36,491 nucleotides of DNA from Myxococcales bacterium. GTDB taxonomy: Bacteria > Myxococcota_A > UBA9042. This document shows positions 10,101 through 15,539 of the stretch, in pieces. Where the stretch lies: contig PBTG01000078.1 of the NCBI GenBank assembly GCA_002726535.1, positions 1 to 36,491 on the forward strand, read 5' to 3'. Position 1 is the stretch's first letter, and the number at the start of each line of letters is the position of its first letter. Below the pieces are notes generated by a model, which did no database searches, had not been told where the DNA came from, and worked only from the letters and a program-made list of their open reading frames with translations. Both the position numbers and the translations under genes were made by a program.

Positions 10101-11825
10101 AAGCTCGGGCTCGGTCGTACAAATGTTGTCATCATCGCATCCGACCTCGACTGCATCGCAGCCTGTGCCCGCTACGCAGACATCCAGCGTACAGGGGTTG
10201 CCGTCATCGCAGGTCTTGTCTTTGCCCTTGCAGGAGCCCTTATCGCAGGCGTCGTTTAGGGTGCAATCGTTGCCATCGTCACACTTTTCACCGTCTTTGA
10301 CTGCAGTGTTCGAGCACGTGCCCGTCTTCTTGTCGCAAGAGTCAGTAGTGCATGCATTGTTGTCATCACAGTTTTTCGGATTGCTTAGGCTGCATTGACC
10401 ATCTTTGCAGGTGTCGTCGCTAGTGCAGGCGTCGCCATCGGTACAAGGCAACGCATTTTTGAGAAACTGACAGCCTTTGGATTTCTCACAAAATTCAGTA
10501 GTGCAAATGTTGCCATCGTCACAGTTTTTGGCCGTCGAGATGCATTTGGTGTCTTTGCATGTGTCTATGGTGCACGCGTCGCCATCGGTGCAAGTGACCG
10601 TATTGGGTAGATTGGCGCAGCCTTTGGCGGGATCACAGCTGTCGTCTGTACAGATGTTGTTGTCATCGCAGCCAACCTTGCTACCAACACAAGACCCGCC
10701 GGAGCACATCTCGTTTTCCGTACAAGCGTCCGCATCATCGCAGGTCACCTTGTTGGCCAAGTTCACACAGCCCTTGGCTTTGTCACAGCTATCGTCAGTG
10801 CATACGTTGTTGTCGTCGCACTGCACCGCAGGGCCAACACACGCACCGGACTCACATTTGTCATCTTTGGTGCACGCATCGCCGTCATCACAATTGGCGC
10901 TGTCATCATTGGTTACCGTACAGCCAGCTGGACCGCCGCAGGCATCTTGAGTACATGGGTTGCCGTCATCGCAGAGCGAGCCATTGTCAGCGGTGCCGTC
11001 GCAATCTTGGTCTACACCGTCGCAGGTCTCAGCCTGGGGAGTTGCCGGCTCGCATGCGCTCAACCCTTTGTCTTCGCAGCTTCGGGTTGCTTCGCAGCCA
11101 GGAAGCCCATCAGCGTAACAACTGGTCGTCAGCGCTTTGAGCTTAGCCCAGCCGTTGCAGGTACACTCAGCGTCTTGGTTTGGCAGGCAACGCTTGGCCT
11201 CTTTGCCAGCGACGTCCTTGCTGTCAACGCAGGCGTACCCTTCAGCACAATCCCCATCAACCGCGCATGCCGTCGAGCAAAAACTTCCGGTAGCGCCGCG
11301 ATCAACACAAGCACCATCGGTAGCGCCAGGCACGTCGCAGTGCGCGTTGGTCAGGCAGGGTGAACAGGTCGCTACAAATGGGTCGACGCAGAATTTCGCG
11401 CTCGCCAAGTCGGTGCAAACCCCGTTTTCACAGGTGTCTTTGTCATCACAAGGGACCGCACAACTCGATTTGCCATCCGCGCCGAGCACACAAGGTCCAG
11501 ATGAGCATTCACTATCTTCTTTACATTCACAGCCAGGCGCTCCAGGGCAGGTAGGAGCAGCGTCAGGGCTCGAGGCGTCCTGCTCGGTGCTGCTGTCTGA
11601 GGCGGTGGTGTCGAAGTTAGAGCTATCAGCCGATGTGGTGTCCTGGCCGGTCGAGGTGTCATCGACAACCGATGTGTCCTCTGATCCAGAGGTTTCCCCT
11701 TGCGACACGGTATCGCTCGATTGCTCATCATCAACGGGAGCCTCTCCACAACCTGCAAATAATAGCGTTGAAGTGGTGAAAGAGACGACCAGTAGCGATG
11801 AAAAATAACGAGACATTGCCCTCAT
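4113..11825 (-). CDS. Giant Cys-rich lipoprotein with three RCC1 propellers and a somatomedin-B-like end
   Basis: The protein has 2570 residues and is predicted to be a surface lipoprotein. The start at 11825 is chosen because AGGAGG lies 5 bases upstream and it gives a lipoprotein signal ending LLFAGC (Cys26). The frame is open for 34 more codons upstream. Approximate order: Asp/Ser/Thr-rich tether 27-90; Cys-rich region to 592 with one MopE-like CDGVDQDCDG motif and about twelve CDDGNxCT repeats; a jelly-roll/MAM-like domain 592-765; more repeats to 1068; then three RCC1 propellers near 1069-1419, 1583-1943 and 2106-2476 with short Cys-rich linkers. The C-terminus has two CGDGxC...C..DC repeats and a somatomedin-B-like domain. 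RCC1 blades carry paired cysteines, suggesting disulfides and an extracytoplasmic site. The binding partner is unknown; adhesion or a structural surface role is an inference. Confidence 0.9.
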   Translation of the reverse strand: MRAMSRYFSSLLVVSFTTSTLLFAGCGEAPVDDEQSSDTVSQGETSGSEDTSVVDDTSTGQDTTSADSSNFDTTASDSSTEQDASSPDAAPTCPGAPGCECKEDSECSSGPCVLGADGKSSCAVPCDDKDTCENGVCTDLASAKFCVDPFVATCSPCLTNAHCDVPGATDGACVDRGATGSFCSTACAVDGDCAEGYACVDSKDVAGKEAKRCLPNQDAECTCNGWAKLKALTTSCYADGLPGCEATRSCEDKGLSACEPATPQAETCDGVDQDCDGTADNGSLCDDGNPCTQDACGGPAGCTVTNDDSANCDDGDACTKDDKCESGACVGPAVQCDDNNVCTDDSCDKAKGCVNLANKVTCDDADACTENEMCSGGSCVGSKVGCDDNNICTDDSCDPAKGCANLPNTVTCTDGDACTIDTCKDTKCISTAKNCDDGNICTTEFCEKSKGCQFLKNALPCTDGDACTSDDTCKDGQCSLSNPKNCDDNNACTTDSCDKKTGTCSNTAVKDGEKCDDGNDCTLNDACDKGSCKGKDKTCDDGNPCTLDVCVAGTGCDAVEVGCDDDNICTTEPELCDPKVGCGLPKAVSPCNQNKVKFPYQVGFKCGSEASQAWTLSKGALGPVWAVDKTPAKPQSEVFDCSLNFNNGTDFNCQPGGAKVEGTATSPEIAIVGALSPALTFNYAGDWESNTYDDLVVEVVDVVSKQATQLATLNGSATWKPMSYDLKAFIGKTIQIRFTFKTTDCVQNDGIGPFIDALSVSDVHCSFAGCDDGDACTKGVCDVQTGKCTNSPNLGAPCDDGNPCSNSFCDKDGKCAGTPWVGKACDDGNECTKDSCDDKGACVGTPLLGATCDDGNECTMKDACDKDAKCQGSVSGGKSCDDGQVCTGPDKCDLSAKCVGAPAKGKACDDEDACTSSDVCDEKAQCAGVTKCDDGNACTNDSCDPVNGFCKFATNTDLCSDGNACSLGDKCKDGICFAGDKTNCDDGNACTADLCDTKSGLCTHNVIQGCKITCKSDSDCADTDLCTANTCDVKTGSCNIAPAKDGTVCGVGSTCLKGGCAPVNPVDGWAVKLSAYSNGNFHCALLKNKSVACWGRNNYGQLGDGTNLTSGKPVAVKDLKNIIDISAGYQHACAVDQQGKIYCWGYNSSYQLGEGTTTSSKVPVTAAKGITDAIAVSAGYNHTCALRKDKTVVCWGNNSDGQSGGSDSGTIAKIEGMSNVVSIFTALNLSCAIRSDGSKWCWGRNDNLIAKAPETFSFSSPVRDSRTSKWSSAFVGNRTICGITFKGVAECIGNNGYNQLGVNTSSPTPGYVNPKGLPSVIGYSGGLSHGVWLSNDGVAYSVGRNQYGQLGDGTKVSKSIPSPMDWVSNIVQVSASYYRTCVLRADGSVWCTGSNLYGSLGGGSTSTTGQKTRLTHVADGACQTDAFCKDDNTCTKQQCSLSTGLCSMTVNTNVFCDDGDKCTSNGKCDKDGICQETAKVCDDGNPCTIEEACEGGKCFVVKNANCDDGNPCTTDACDTKNGNCTHSKVAPCVVKCTDDAGCSDNQVCTADKCVNGLCQWTPGNEGAICGLSKVCTAGACKSLQITGFATQIAQHPNARHACVLRPKGTVSCWGYNNNGQLGNGLKTSSSVPVAVQKVTNATAVAVGYLHSCAIVTGGKVMCWGDNLYGQLGNGSTTDSTSPVEVKGLSGAVTLAMTNYSTCAVNLQGGVKCWGRNSDKELGSKSLTSSSSSLPVDANVADVVAIDGGNGHYCALSKLGETYCWGYNLYSNAMTTASTADIAVTKVTKFPKAVSLGVGNQNTCVVSLKGELHCIGQNNNGQLGIGSKTPTDSAADVYVAKVKDVAMFSGGLDHAVTLSTSATISTWGDNYYGQLGNGTKSASSAIDQTTPAPLVAPKDSIQVSAGYRSTCALHKTGSVWCVGYNLYGALGNGKTANAQVWTRVADGACSSNAECNMGQGCYANTCDIVTAQCNIIPTVGKLCDDGDPCTTGDACSQAGVCVAKPKDCDDGNGCTFDPVCEAGQCKQLGKVSCDDKNPCTVDLCDSKTGGCSSTPIANCKWTCKQDTECDDGKPCTKDTCDLALGECKQIAGNDGAACGLSSVCKAGACGPLTSGWAKQVDSHNYGYHTCAVTTGKKVFCWGRNNYGQTGKGSTSTSEKVPVQVAGLAGIKQVSGGYYHSCAVAEDGALYCWGYNSDGQVGNNATATALQPALVLKGVDSVDCGDYHTCAVKTDGTVWCWGRNTDGQVGNGVASSVDLKVPTQTKNVSNIVQVSLGKSFSCGRTKSGSVMCWGYNYYNNLLSSNTADVINAVKITDFPPVSMITAGSYALGALDDKGNAWAKGYNPHGALGLGKLSAGGTYGKEIKAVQMKPLGSGLWQYDLGYYLTYFLKSDSQAYALGYNQSGGLGNGTTTTSLAPVKITNGTNVIQVTTRYRGGCVLTNKGDVWCTGYGTYGGNGDNKTIATQSTLVKVLQPIPTVCGDGKCEGLETPSTCIKDCKPVCGNGTCDPTETLANCEKDCKKPHPCDGSCGGQNTTFSCWCDNLCKNYGDCCSATGAKANACSGSTCQTCQ
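4116..4258 (-). other. Somatomedin-B-like C-terminal domain of the giant lipoprotein
   Basis: The last 45 or so residues contain CDGSCGGQ, then CWCDNLCKNYGDCC, then two further cysteines before the CQTCQ end. The C-x-C-D-x-x-C-x-x-x-x-D-C-C spacing is the core of the somatomedin-B fold known from vitronectin. The domain sits after two CGDG/CGNG-type Cys repeats. It is recognised from Cys spacing only. Confidence 0.65.
4400..5492 (-). repeat. RCC1 propeller 3 (seven blades)
   Basis: Seven blades of about 50 residues, most with the HxCAVxxxGxxxCWGxNxxGQxGxG pattern (for example HTCAVKTDGTVWCWGRNTDG). Blade 4 lacks the GQxGxG turn, and blades 5 and 6 lack both cysteines. It is preceded by the segment NDGAACGLSSVCKAGACG, which has equivalents before the other two propellers. 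Confidence 0.9.
5995..7070 (-). repeat. RCC1 propeller 2 (seven blades)
   Basis: Seven blades, the first reading HACVLRPKGTVSCWGYNNNG. Blade 4 (CWGYNLYSNAMT) has lost the GQLG turn, and blade 6 (HAVTLSTSATISTWG) has lost both cysteines. The preceding segment is NEGAICGLSKVCTAGACK, and the trailing segment is RVADGACSSNAEC. Confidence 0.9.
7570..8625 (-). repeat. RCC1 propeller 1 (seven blades)
   Basis: Seven blades, the second reading HACAVDQQGKIYCWGYNSSY. Blade 4 (CWGRNDNLIAKA) lacks the GQLG turn, and blade 6 (HGVWLSNDGVAYSVG) lacks both cysteines, the same positions as in propeller 2. The trailing segment HVADGACQTDAFC matches the one after propeller 2. Confidence 0.9.
8690..9530 (-). repeat. 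CDDGNxCT cysteine-rich repeat array, second block
   Basis: About nine or ten tandem units of roughly 25-35 residues between the jelly-roll-like domain and propeller 1, for example CDDGNECTKDSC, CDDGNACTNDSC and CSDGNACSLGDKC. The Asp/Asn-rich turn next to paired cysteines suggests a small disulfide- and possibly calcium-stabilised module; calcium binding is an inference. Confidence 0.85.
9530..10050 (-). other. Jelly-roll/MAM-like beta-sandwich domain within the giant lipoprotein
   Basis: About 170 residues that interrupt the Cys repeats, from near KVKFPYQVGFKCGSE to GIGPFIDALSVSDVHC. The features LTFNYAGDWESNTYDDLVVEV, TWKPMSYDLKAFIGKTIQIR and the closing G-x-F-I-D-A-L-x-V are typical of MAM/carbohydrate-binding-like jelly rolls in secreted bacterial proteins. 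The ligand is not known. Confidence 0.6.
10050..11030 (-). repeat. CDDGNxCT cysteine-rich repeat array, first block, with a MopE-like motif
   Basis: About twelve tandem units, for example CDDGNPCTQDAC, CDDNNVCTDDSC, CTDGDACTIDTC and CDDGNDCTLNDAC. The block opens with CDGVDQDCDGTADNG (about 10982-11030), the short motif of the MopE-type putative metal-binding family. Confidence 0.85.
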
Positions 11826-11967
11826 AGCATCCTCCTGCCAGCGGATTTTAGGCCCTTCAACGGACAAAAACCGCGACGTTACAGGTATCAGTGCAATATT
11901 CTGAGGCTTTTTGCAACTCGAGCACACAGTTTTTCAATAACAAATAAAAAATAAAAACACAATAATA
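11826..11967 (-). promoter_or_regulatory. AT-rich leader and presumed promoter region of the giant lipoprotein
   Basis: The 142 bases between the MFS stop codon and the chosen lipoprotein start are strikingly AT-rich at the distal end (11931-11975) compared with the GC-richer genes around. I see no -35/-10 pair that is convincing. The AGGAGG ribosome site at 11831-11836 is clear and fixes the start at 11825. A promoter here is inferred from composition and position. Confidence 0.4.
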
Positions 11968-13125
11968 TTAAATATTTAGTGGGTTTTTACTCTCACCTTT
12001 TGGGCTTTTAAAAGCGACCTGGACCCAAAACGCGGCGACGACGGCGACGCCTGCAGCCAACAAAAAGAGGCCGCGGAGCGCACCGGTCCCCTCTAAGGTC
12101 GTTGCACTCAAGAGCATCACCAAAGGGCCAAGCCCGGCCGCAGAGGCCATCAAAGCAGACTGGGCAGAATTTCGAGCCTGCTCTGGCACGTTATCGCTGA
12201 GCCAAGCGATAGCTCCCATCCAAAAGGCGCCAAAGGTCACGCCATGGGTGAACTGCACGGCCGTAATCAGCAGAGGGTCCTCAACAGCACCTGTTATCAA
12301 AAAGCGTGGAATGCAAACCCAAATGGCCAAGCGCATCATGCCCACTGCTCCAATACGCCGGAGCAACCAGCCAGACAGACCCATCACCGTCACCTCAACG
12401 GTCAACCCGCCGATGAAAGCCGCTGTAGCATACGATGTGGGAGCGCCAAGCTCGGCCATGTACAGCGAAAACAAGAAATCGTAGGCAGCGTGCATCGTGC
12501 CCAGAAGGCCGCCCAAACCGATTACTGCGGCGACTTTTTTGTCCTTAAATACAGATCGTAATTCACTAAACCCAGCCAATCGAGCCTGGAACTTGGCTTG
12601 AGGCAACGACCACGTCCACAGGGCGCACAAACTCAGCAATAAGGCGTTAATCAATAGCGGCGTGTCGACGACCTGGTCGATCTGAGTGCCAACGCCAAAC
12701 ACCATTGCCGCAAAACAAACCGAGCCCCACATCCTGACGCGACCATACTCAGCGGCTCCTTGGTCAAGGGCCGCGACGGTCAGAGCGTCAACCAAAGGGA
12801 TCATCGGCGCCCGACTGAGCGCGAGCAGCGCAAAACTCACCACCACAATGACCCAATTGTCCGTCATCGCAGCAACAATCGATGACAAGGCCGCCAAGCA
12901 TGCCGCGCCTCTCAGCCAGCGTTCAGGTCTTTCGCTCCGGTCGGTCAGATAGCCCCAAAGCAACCCTGCACTCAAAAAACCGAGCGGGAATAGGGTCAAG
13001 ATCGCCGCTGTCTCGGAGGCGGATGCTCCACGCTGCGCTAGAGTGCGGGCCAAAAAAGGATGCAAGGCGCCGAGGCTGCCAATGGCCATCGTGTACCAAA
13101 GAGCGAGCCGAAAACTCGGTGACAT
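11968..13125 (-). CDS. MFS transporter (MFS_1_like type)
   Basis: A 385-residue inner-membrane protein with about twelve hydrophobic helices. It carries ALSRAPMIPLVDALTV and EYGRVRMWGSVCFAAM, which mark the MFS_1_like group that includes the 3-phenylpropionate and nucleoside permease-like carriers. LLWGYLTDRSERPERWLRG is the loop 2-3 motif of the superfamily. The substrate cannot be told from sequence. It starts 11 bases after the Cys-repeat propeller lipoprotein gene on the same strand, so the two are probably co-transcribed. No clear ribosome site precedes the ATG, which fits coupling. The stop codon runs into the AT-rich leader of the giant lipoprotein gene. Confidence 0.87.
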   Translation of the reverse strand: MSPSFRLALWYTMAIGSLGALHPFLARTLAQRGASASETAAILTLFPLGFLSAGLLWGYLTDRSERPERWLRGAACLAALSSIVAAMTDNWVIVVVSFALLALSRAPMIPLVDALTVAALDQGAAEYGRVRMWGSVCFAAMVFGVGTQIDQVVDTPLLINALLLSLCALWTWSLPQAKFQARLAGFSELRSVFKDKKVAAVIGLGGLLGTMHAAYDFLFSLYMAELGAPTSYATAAFIGGLTVEVTVMGLSGWLLRRIGAVGMMRLAIWVCIPRFLITGAVEDPLLITAVQFTHGVTFGAFWMGAIAWLSDNVPEQARNSAQSALMASAAGLGPLVMLLSATTLEGTGALRGLFLLAAGVAVVAAFWVQVAFKSPKGESKNPLNI

Positions 13126-13136
13126 ACGTGAGAAAT

Positions 13137-14525
13137 TCAGAGTTGAGCCTCAGTGCTTACGCCAGCACCCCACCAGGGTGCTTTCGAACCACTAAAACCT
13201 TGCAGGCTTTTGCCTTTTCCTGATTTTTCGTCGATCTCCCAAACGTTCGTGTTGCTACTAAAGCCATAAAACACGCCGCCCCACCAAGCCAGACCCCACA
13301 AGTTGTTGGCACCGATGACTCCAAGATCACTGATGACCTTGCCGGTCTTTGGGTTGACTTTGACGAGCACATCTTCAGAGACGCCCGACTTTTTCACCGT
13401 CGCGTAGGTGCCGACGCCCAAGACGCTAAAGGCGTCACCACTGGAGCTGTAACCGCTGCCATAGCTACCGAGCTTAATGACTTTGTTATTGATCAGATCG
13501 ATGTGCCACCACCCACCATTGTTGGCGATCCCGATCAAAGCATCTTGGCTGGGATAGACCGTCCCTTTGTGTACAAAAGTCAGTCCATTGAACTGAGTAG
13601 GTAACTTCATCACCCAGCTGCATGAAGCGGTTTGTGTCTTGCATTTGAAGAGATCAGTGAAAGTCACCGCATACATGATGTTGCTGCGATCCAAGGCAAT
13701 GTCAGTCACCAACCCCTTAGACTTGTTGAAAGTGAAGGTCCCAACCAATGAGAAGCTCTTGGTCTTGAGGTCCAGTTTGTACAGCGCGCTGCTGGTATGT
13801 GCGAACAACGTCCCGACACTGACGCATACGCCCGCCTCGCAGGTCTTTGTTTGCCCGCAGGGCGTTTGATCAACAGCCTGACTGGAGACGCAGCCTTTGA
13901 CGGGATCGCAAGAATCATCGGTACACAAGTTGCCATCATCACAATTGGGGGCTGTTCCTTTGCAGAAACCATCGCTGCATACGTCATTTTCGGTGCACAT
14001 CGAATCATCATCACAGGATCCCGTCTTTGCGACGAAGGAACACCCTTTACTCGGATCGCAAGAAGCGATGACGCAGGGATTGGCCGAGGAACAATCCAAA
14101 GGGGTTGAGCCGACGCATTTCGAAGCGCTGCACTGATCCTCCGTGGTGCAAGCATCGCCATCATCACAGCTGAGTGATTCTGCGACGGGTTGATGCTGAC
14201 ATTGGCCCGCTGCGCAGGTGTCCGTCGTGCATGGGTTGTCGTCGTCACATTGGCAGTTGCCTACATCTGCGCCAGTTGAGTCTGCTGCGTCTGAGGTGAC
14301 AGAGTCTTCGGATACACCGCCGTCAGAGACAGCTGCATCACTGCTCTCGCTTGCGTCGGCGACATCGACAGCGCCACTGTCGACGTTAACAATCGCGATA
14401 CCATCGTCTTGCTGAGTATCTAGAGACGATTCAGTGCCACAGGCGAAAACAAGCATACACAGCAACAAGGACGACGAAGTCTTAAGATATCTGTTGATCC
14501 GTGAAAGAGCGTATGCAAAGCGCAT
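13137..14525 (-). CDS. Cys-repeat lipoprotein with a C-terminal propeller-like domain
   Basis: The protein has 462 residues and is predicted to be a surface lipoprotein. The ATG at 14525 is chosen because AGGA lies 6-7 bases upstream and it gives a signal peptide ending LLLCMLVFAC; the frame stays open 27 codons further, into the divergent gene. An Asp/Ser/Val-rich tether of about 65 residues follows the lipid-site Cys. Five CDDGNxCT-type repeats come next (for example CDDGDACTTEDQC, CDDGNLCTDDSC). The C-terminal 220 residues have repeats such as LYKLDLKTKSFSLVG, WHIDLINNKVIKLG, LVKVNPKTGKVISDLG and VWEIDEKSGKGKSLQG, which fit a seven-bladed YVTN/PQQ-like propeller. The Cys repeats match those of the giant lipoprotein two genes away. 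Ligand unknown. Confidence 0.85.
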   Translation of the reverse strand: MRFAYALSRINRYLKTSSSLLLCMLVFACGTESSLDTQQDDGIAIVNVDSGAVDVADASESSDAAVSDGGVSEDSVTSDAADSTGADVGNCQCDDDNPCTTDTCAAGQCQHQPVAESLSCDDGDACTTEDQCSASKCVGSTPLDCSSANPCVIASCDPSKGCSFVAKTGSCDDDSMCTENDVCSDGFCKGTAPNCDDGNLCTDDSCDPVKGCVSSQAVDQTPCGQTKTCEAGVCVSVGTLFAHTSSALYKLDLKTKSFSLVGTFTFNKSKGLVTDIALDRSNIMYAVTFTDLFKCKTQTASCSWVMKLPTQFNGLTFVHKGTVYPSQDALIGIANNGGWWHIDLINNKVIKLGSYGSGYSSSGDAFSVLGVGTYATVKKSGVSEDVLVKVNPKTGKVISDLGVIGANNLWGLAWWGGVFYGFSSNTNVWEIDEKSGKGKSLQGFSGSKAPWWGAGVSTEAQL

Positions 14526-14594
14526 TGTATTCCTTTCCAACGTTGCGTTCCCGCAAAGGTTAGCCCATGGTTCAGTCACTGGATAGGAGAAGCT

Positions 14595-15539
14595 ATGAGC
14601 GGACACTTTTTTGATCAGACGACCATCCCCGTCATCGCCGCACCCATGTTTTTGGTCTCACAACCCAAACTGGTCGTCGCCTCGTGTAGAGCTGGGATTA
14701 TCGGCACTTTTCCTGCACTCAACCACAGAACCACCGAGGGCTTTGATCAGTGGCTGACGGATATTGAGTCAGCCCTAGAGCAGAGCCGTAGAGACGATCC
14801 AGACGCGATCATCTCGCCTTACGGCGTCAATTTGATCGTCCACCGGACCAATCCCCGGGTGAAGGCGGATCTGGAGGTGATCGTCAAACACAAAACACCT
14901 CTGGTGATCACTTCGCTTGGTGCTGTGAAAGAGGTCGTCGACGCAGTGCACAGCTACGGCGGTAAAGTATTCCACGACGTGACCAACGTTCGGCATGCAA
15001 AAAAAGCGATCGGCGCTGGAGTCGACGGATTGATTCTGGTGACCGCTGGAGCAGGTGGTCACGCAGGCACCCTGTCGCCCTTCGCACTCCTGCCAGAAAT
15101 TCGAAAGATTTTCGACGGCACCATCTGTTTAGCAGGTTGCATCTCCGACGGAGCAGCAGTCGCATCGGCCAGAGCCCTTGGCGCTGACTTTGCCTACATG
15201 GGAACTCGCTTCATCGCCGTTGAAGAAGCCAACGCGCCTGACAACTACAAGCAGATGATTTTGGAGACTTCAGCCAAAGATATCATTTACACAGCAGCCA
15301 TCTCAGGCATACCAGCCAGCTTCCTTGCGCCAAGTTTGGTCGCCGCTGGCATCCGCCTAGAGGATCTCCCTGCACACAAAGAGATCAACCTAGGTGAAGA
15401 GCTCGACACCGAATCCAAGGCCTGGAAGGACATTTGGTCGGCAGGACAGGGCGTCGGCACCATCGACGATGTGCCGACGGTGGCGGAGTTGGTCTCCCGA
15501 TTCAAAGCACAATACCTACAAGCCAAGGCCCGGGTGTGA
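14595..15539 (+). CDS. Nitronate monooxygenase family flavoprotein
   Basis: A 314-residue FMN-dependent TIM-barrel protein of the NMO/2-nitropropane dioxygenase family, cytosolic, predicted to oxidise alkyl nitronates. The N-terminus IPVIAAPMFLVSQPKLVVAS and the phosphate-binding GAGGHAGTLSPFALLPEI (residues 152-169, His156 the conserved histidine) are diagnostic. ALGADFAYMGTRFIAVEEA is the second flavin motif. The family also includes enoyl-reductase-like members, so the substrate is open. AGGAG lies 5 bases before the ATG. The gene diverges from the Cys-repeat lipoprotein across only 69 bases, which must hold both promoters. Its stop codon overlaps the presumed GTG start of the next gene. 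Confidence 0.9.
   Translation: MSGHFFDQTTIPVIAAPMFLVSQPKLVVASCRAGIIGTFPALNHRTTEGFDQWLTDIESALEQSRRDDPDAIISPYGVNLIVHRTNPRVKADLEVIVKHKTPLVITSLGAVKEVVDAVHSYGGKVFHDVTNVRHAKKAIGAGVDGLILVTAGAGGHAGTLSPFALLPEIRKIFDGTICLAGCISDGAAVASARALGADFAYMGTRFIAVEEANAPDNYKQMILETSAKDIIYTAAISGIPASFLAPSLVAAGIRLEDLPAHKEINLGEELDTESKAWKDIWSAGQGVGTIDDVPTVAELVSRFKAQYLQAKARV

Noticed and set aside
8690-11030. DNA direct repeats that could suggest a CRISPR or integron array
   Set aside because: The repeats are degenerate at DNA level and are explained by in-frame Cys-rich protein units.
11137-11808. Open frame of 223 codons, Ser/Val-rich, on the plus strand
   Set aside because: It is the complement of the Asp/Ser/Thr tether and Cys-rich start of the giant lipoprotein; composition is explained by that.
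14526-14606. Longer N-terminus of the Cys-repeat lipoprotein (start at 14606)
   Set aside because: It would overlap the divergent nitronate monooxygenase gene and hide the lipoprotein signal; the ATG at 14525 has a ribosome site.
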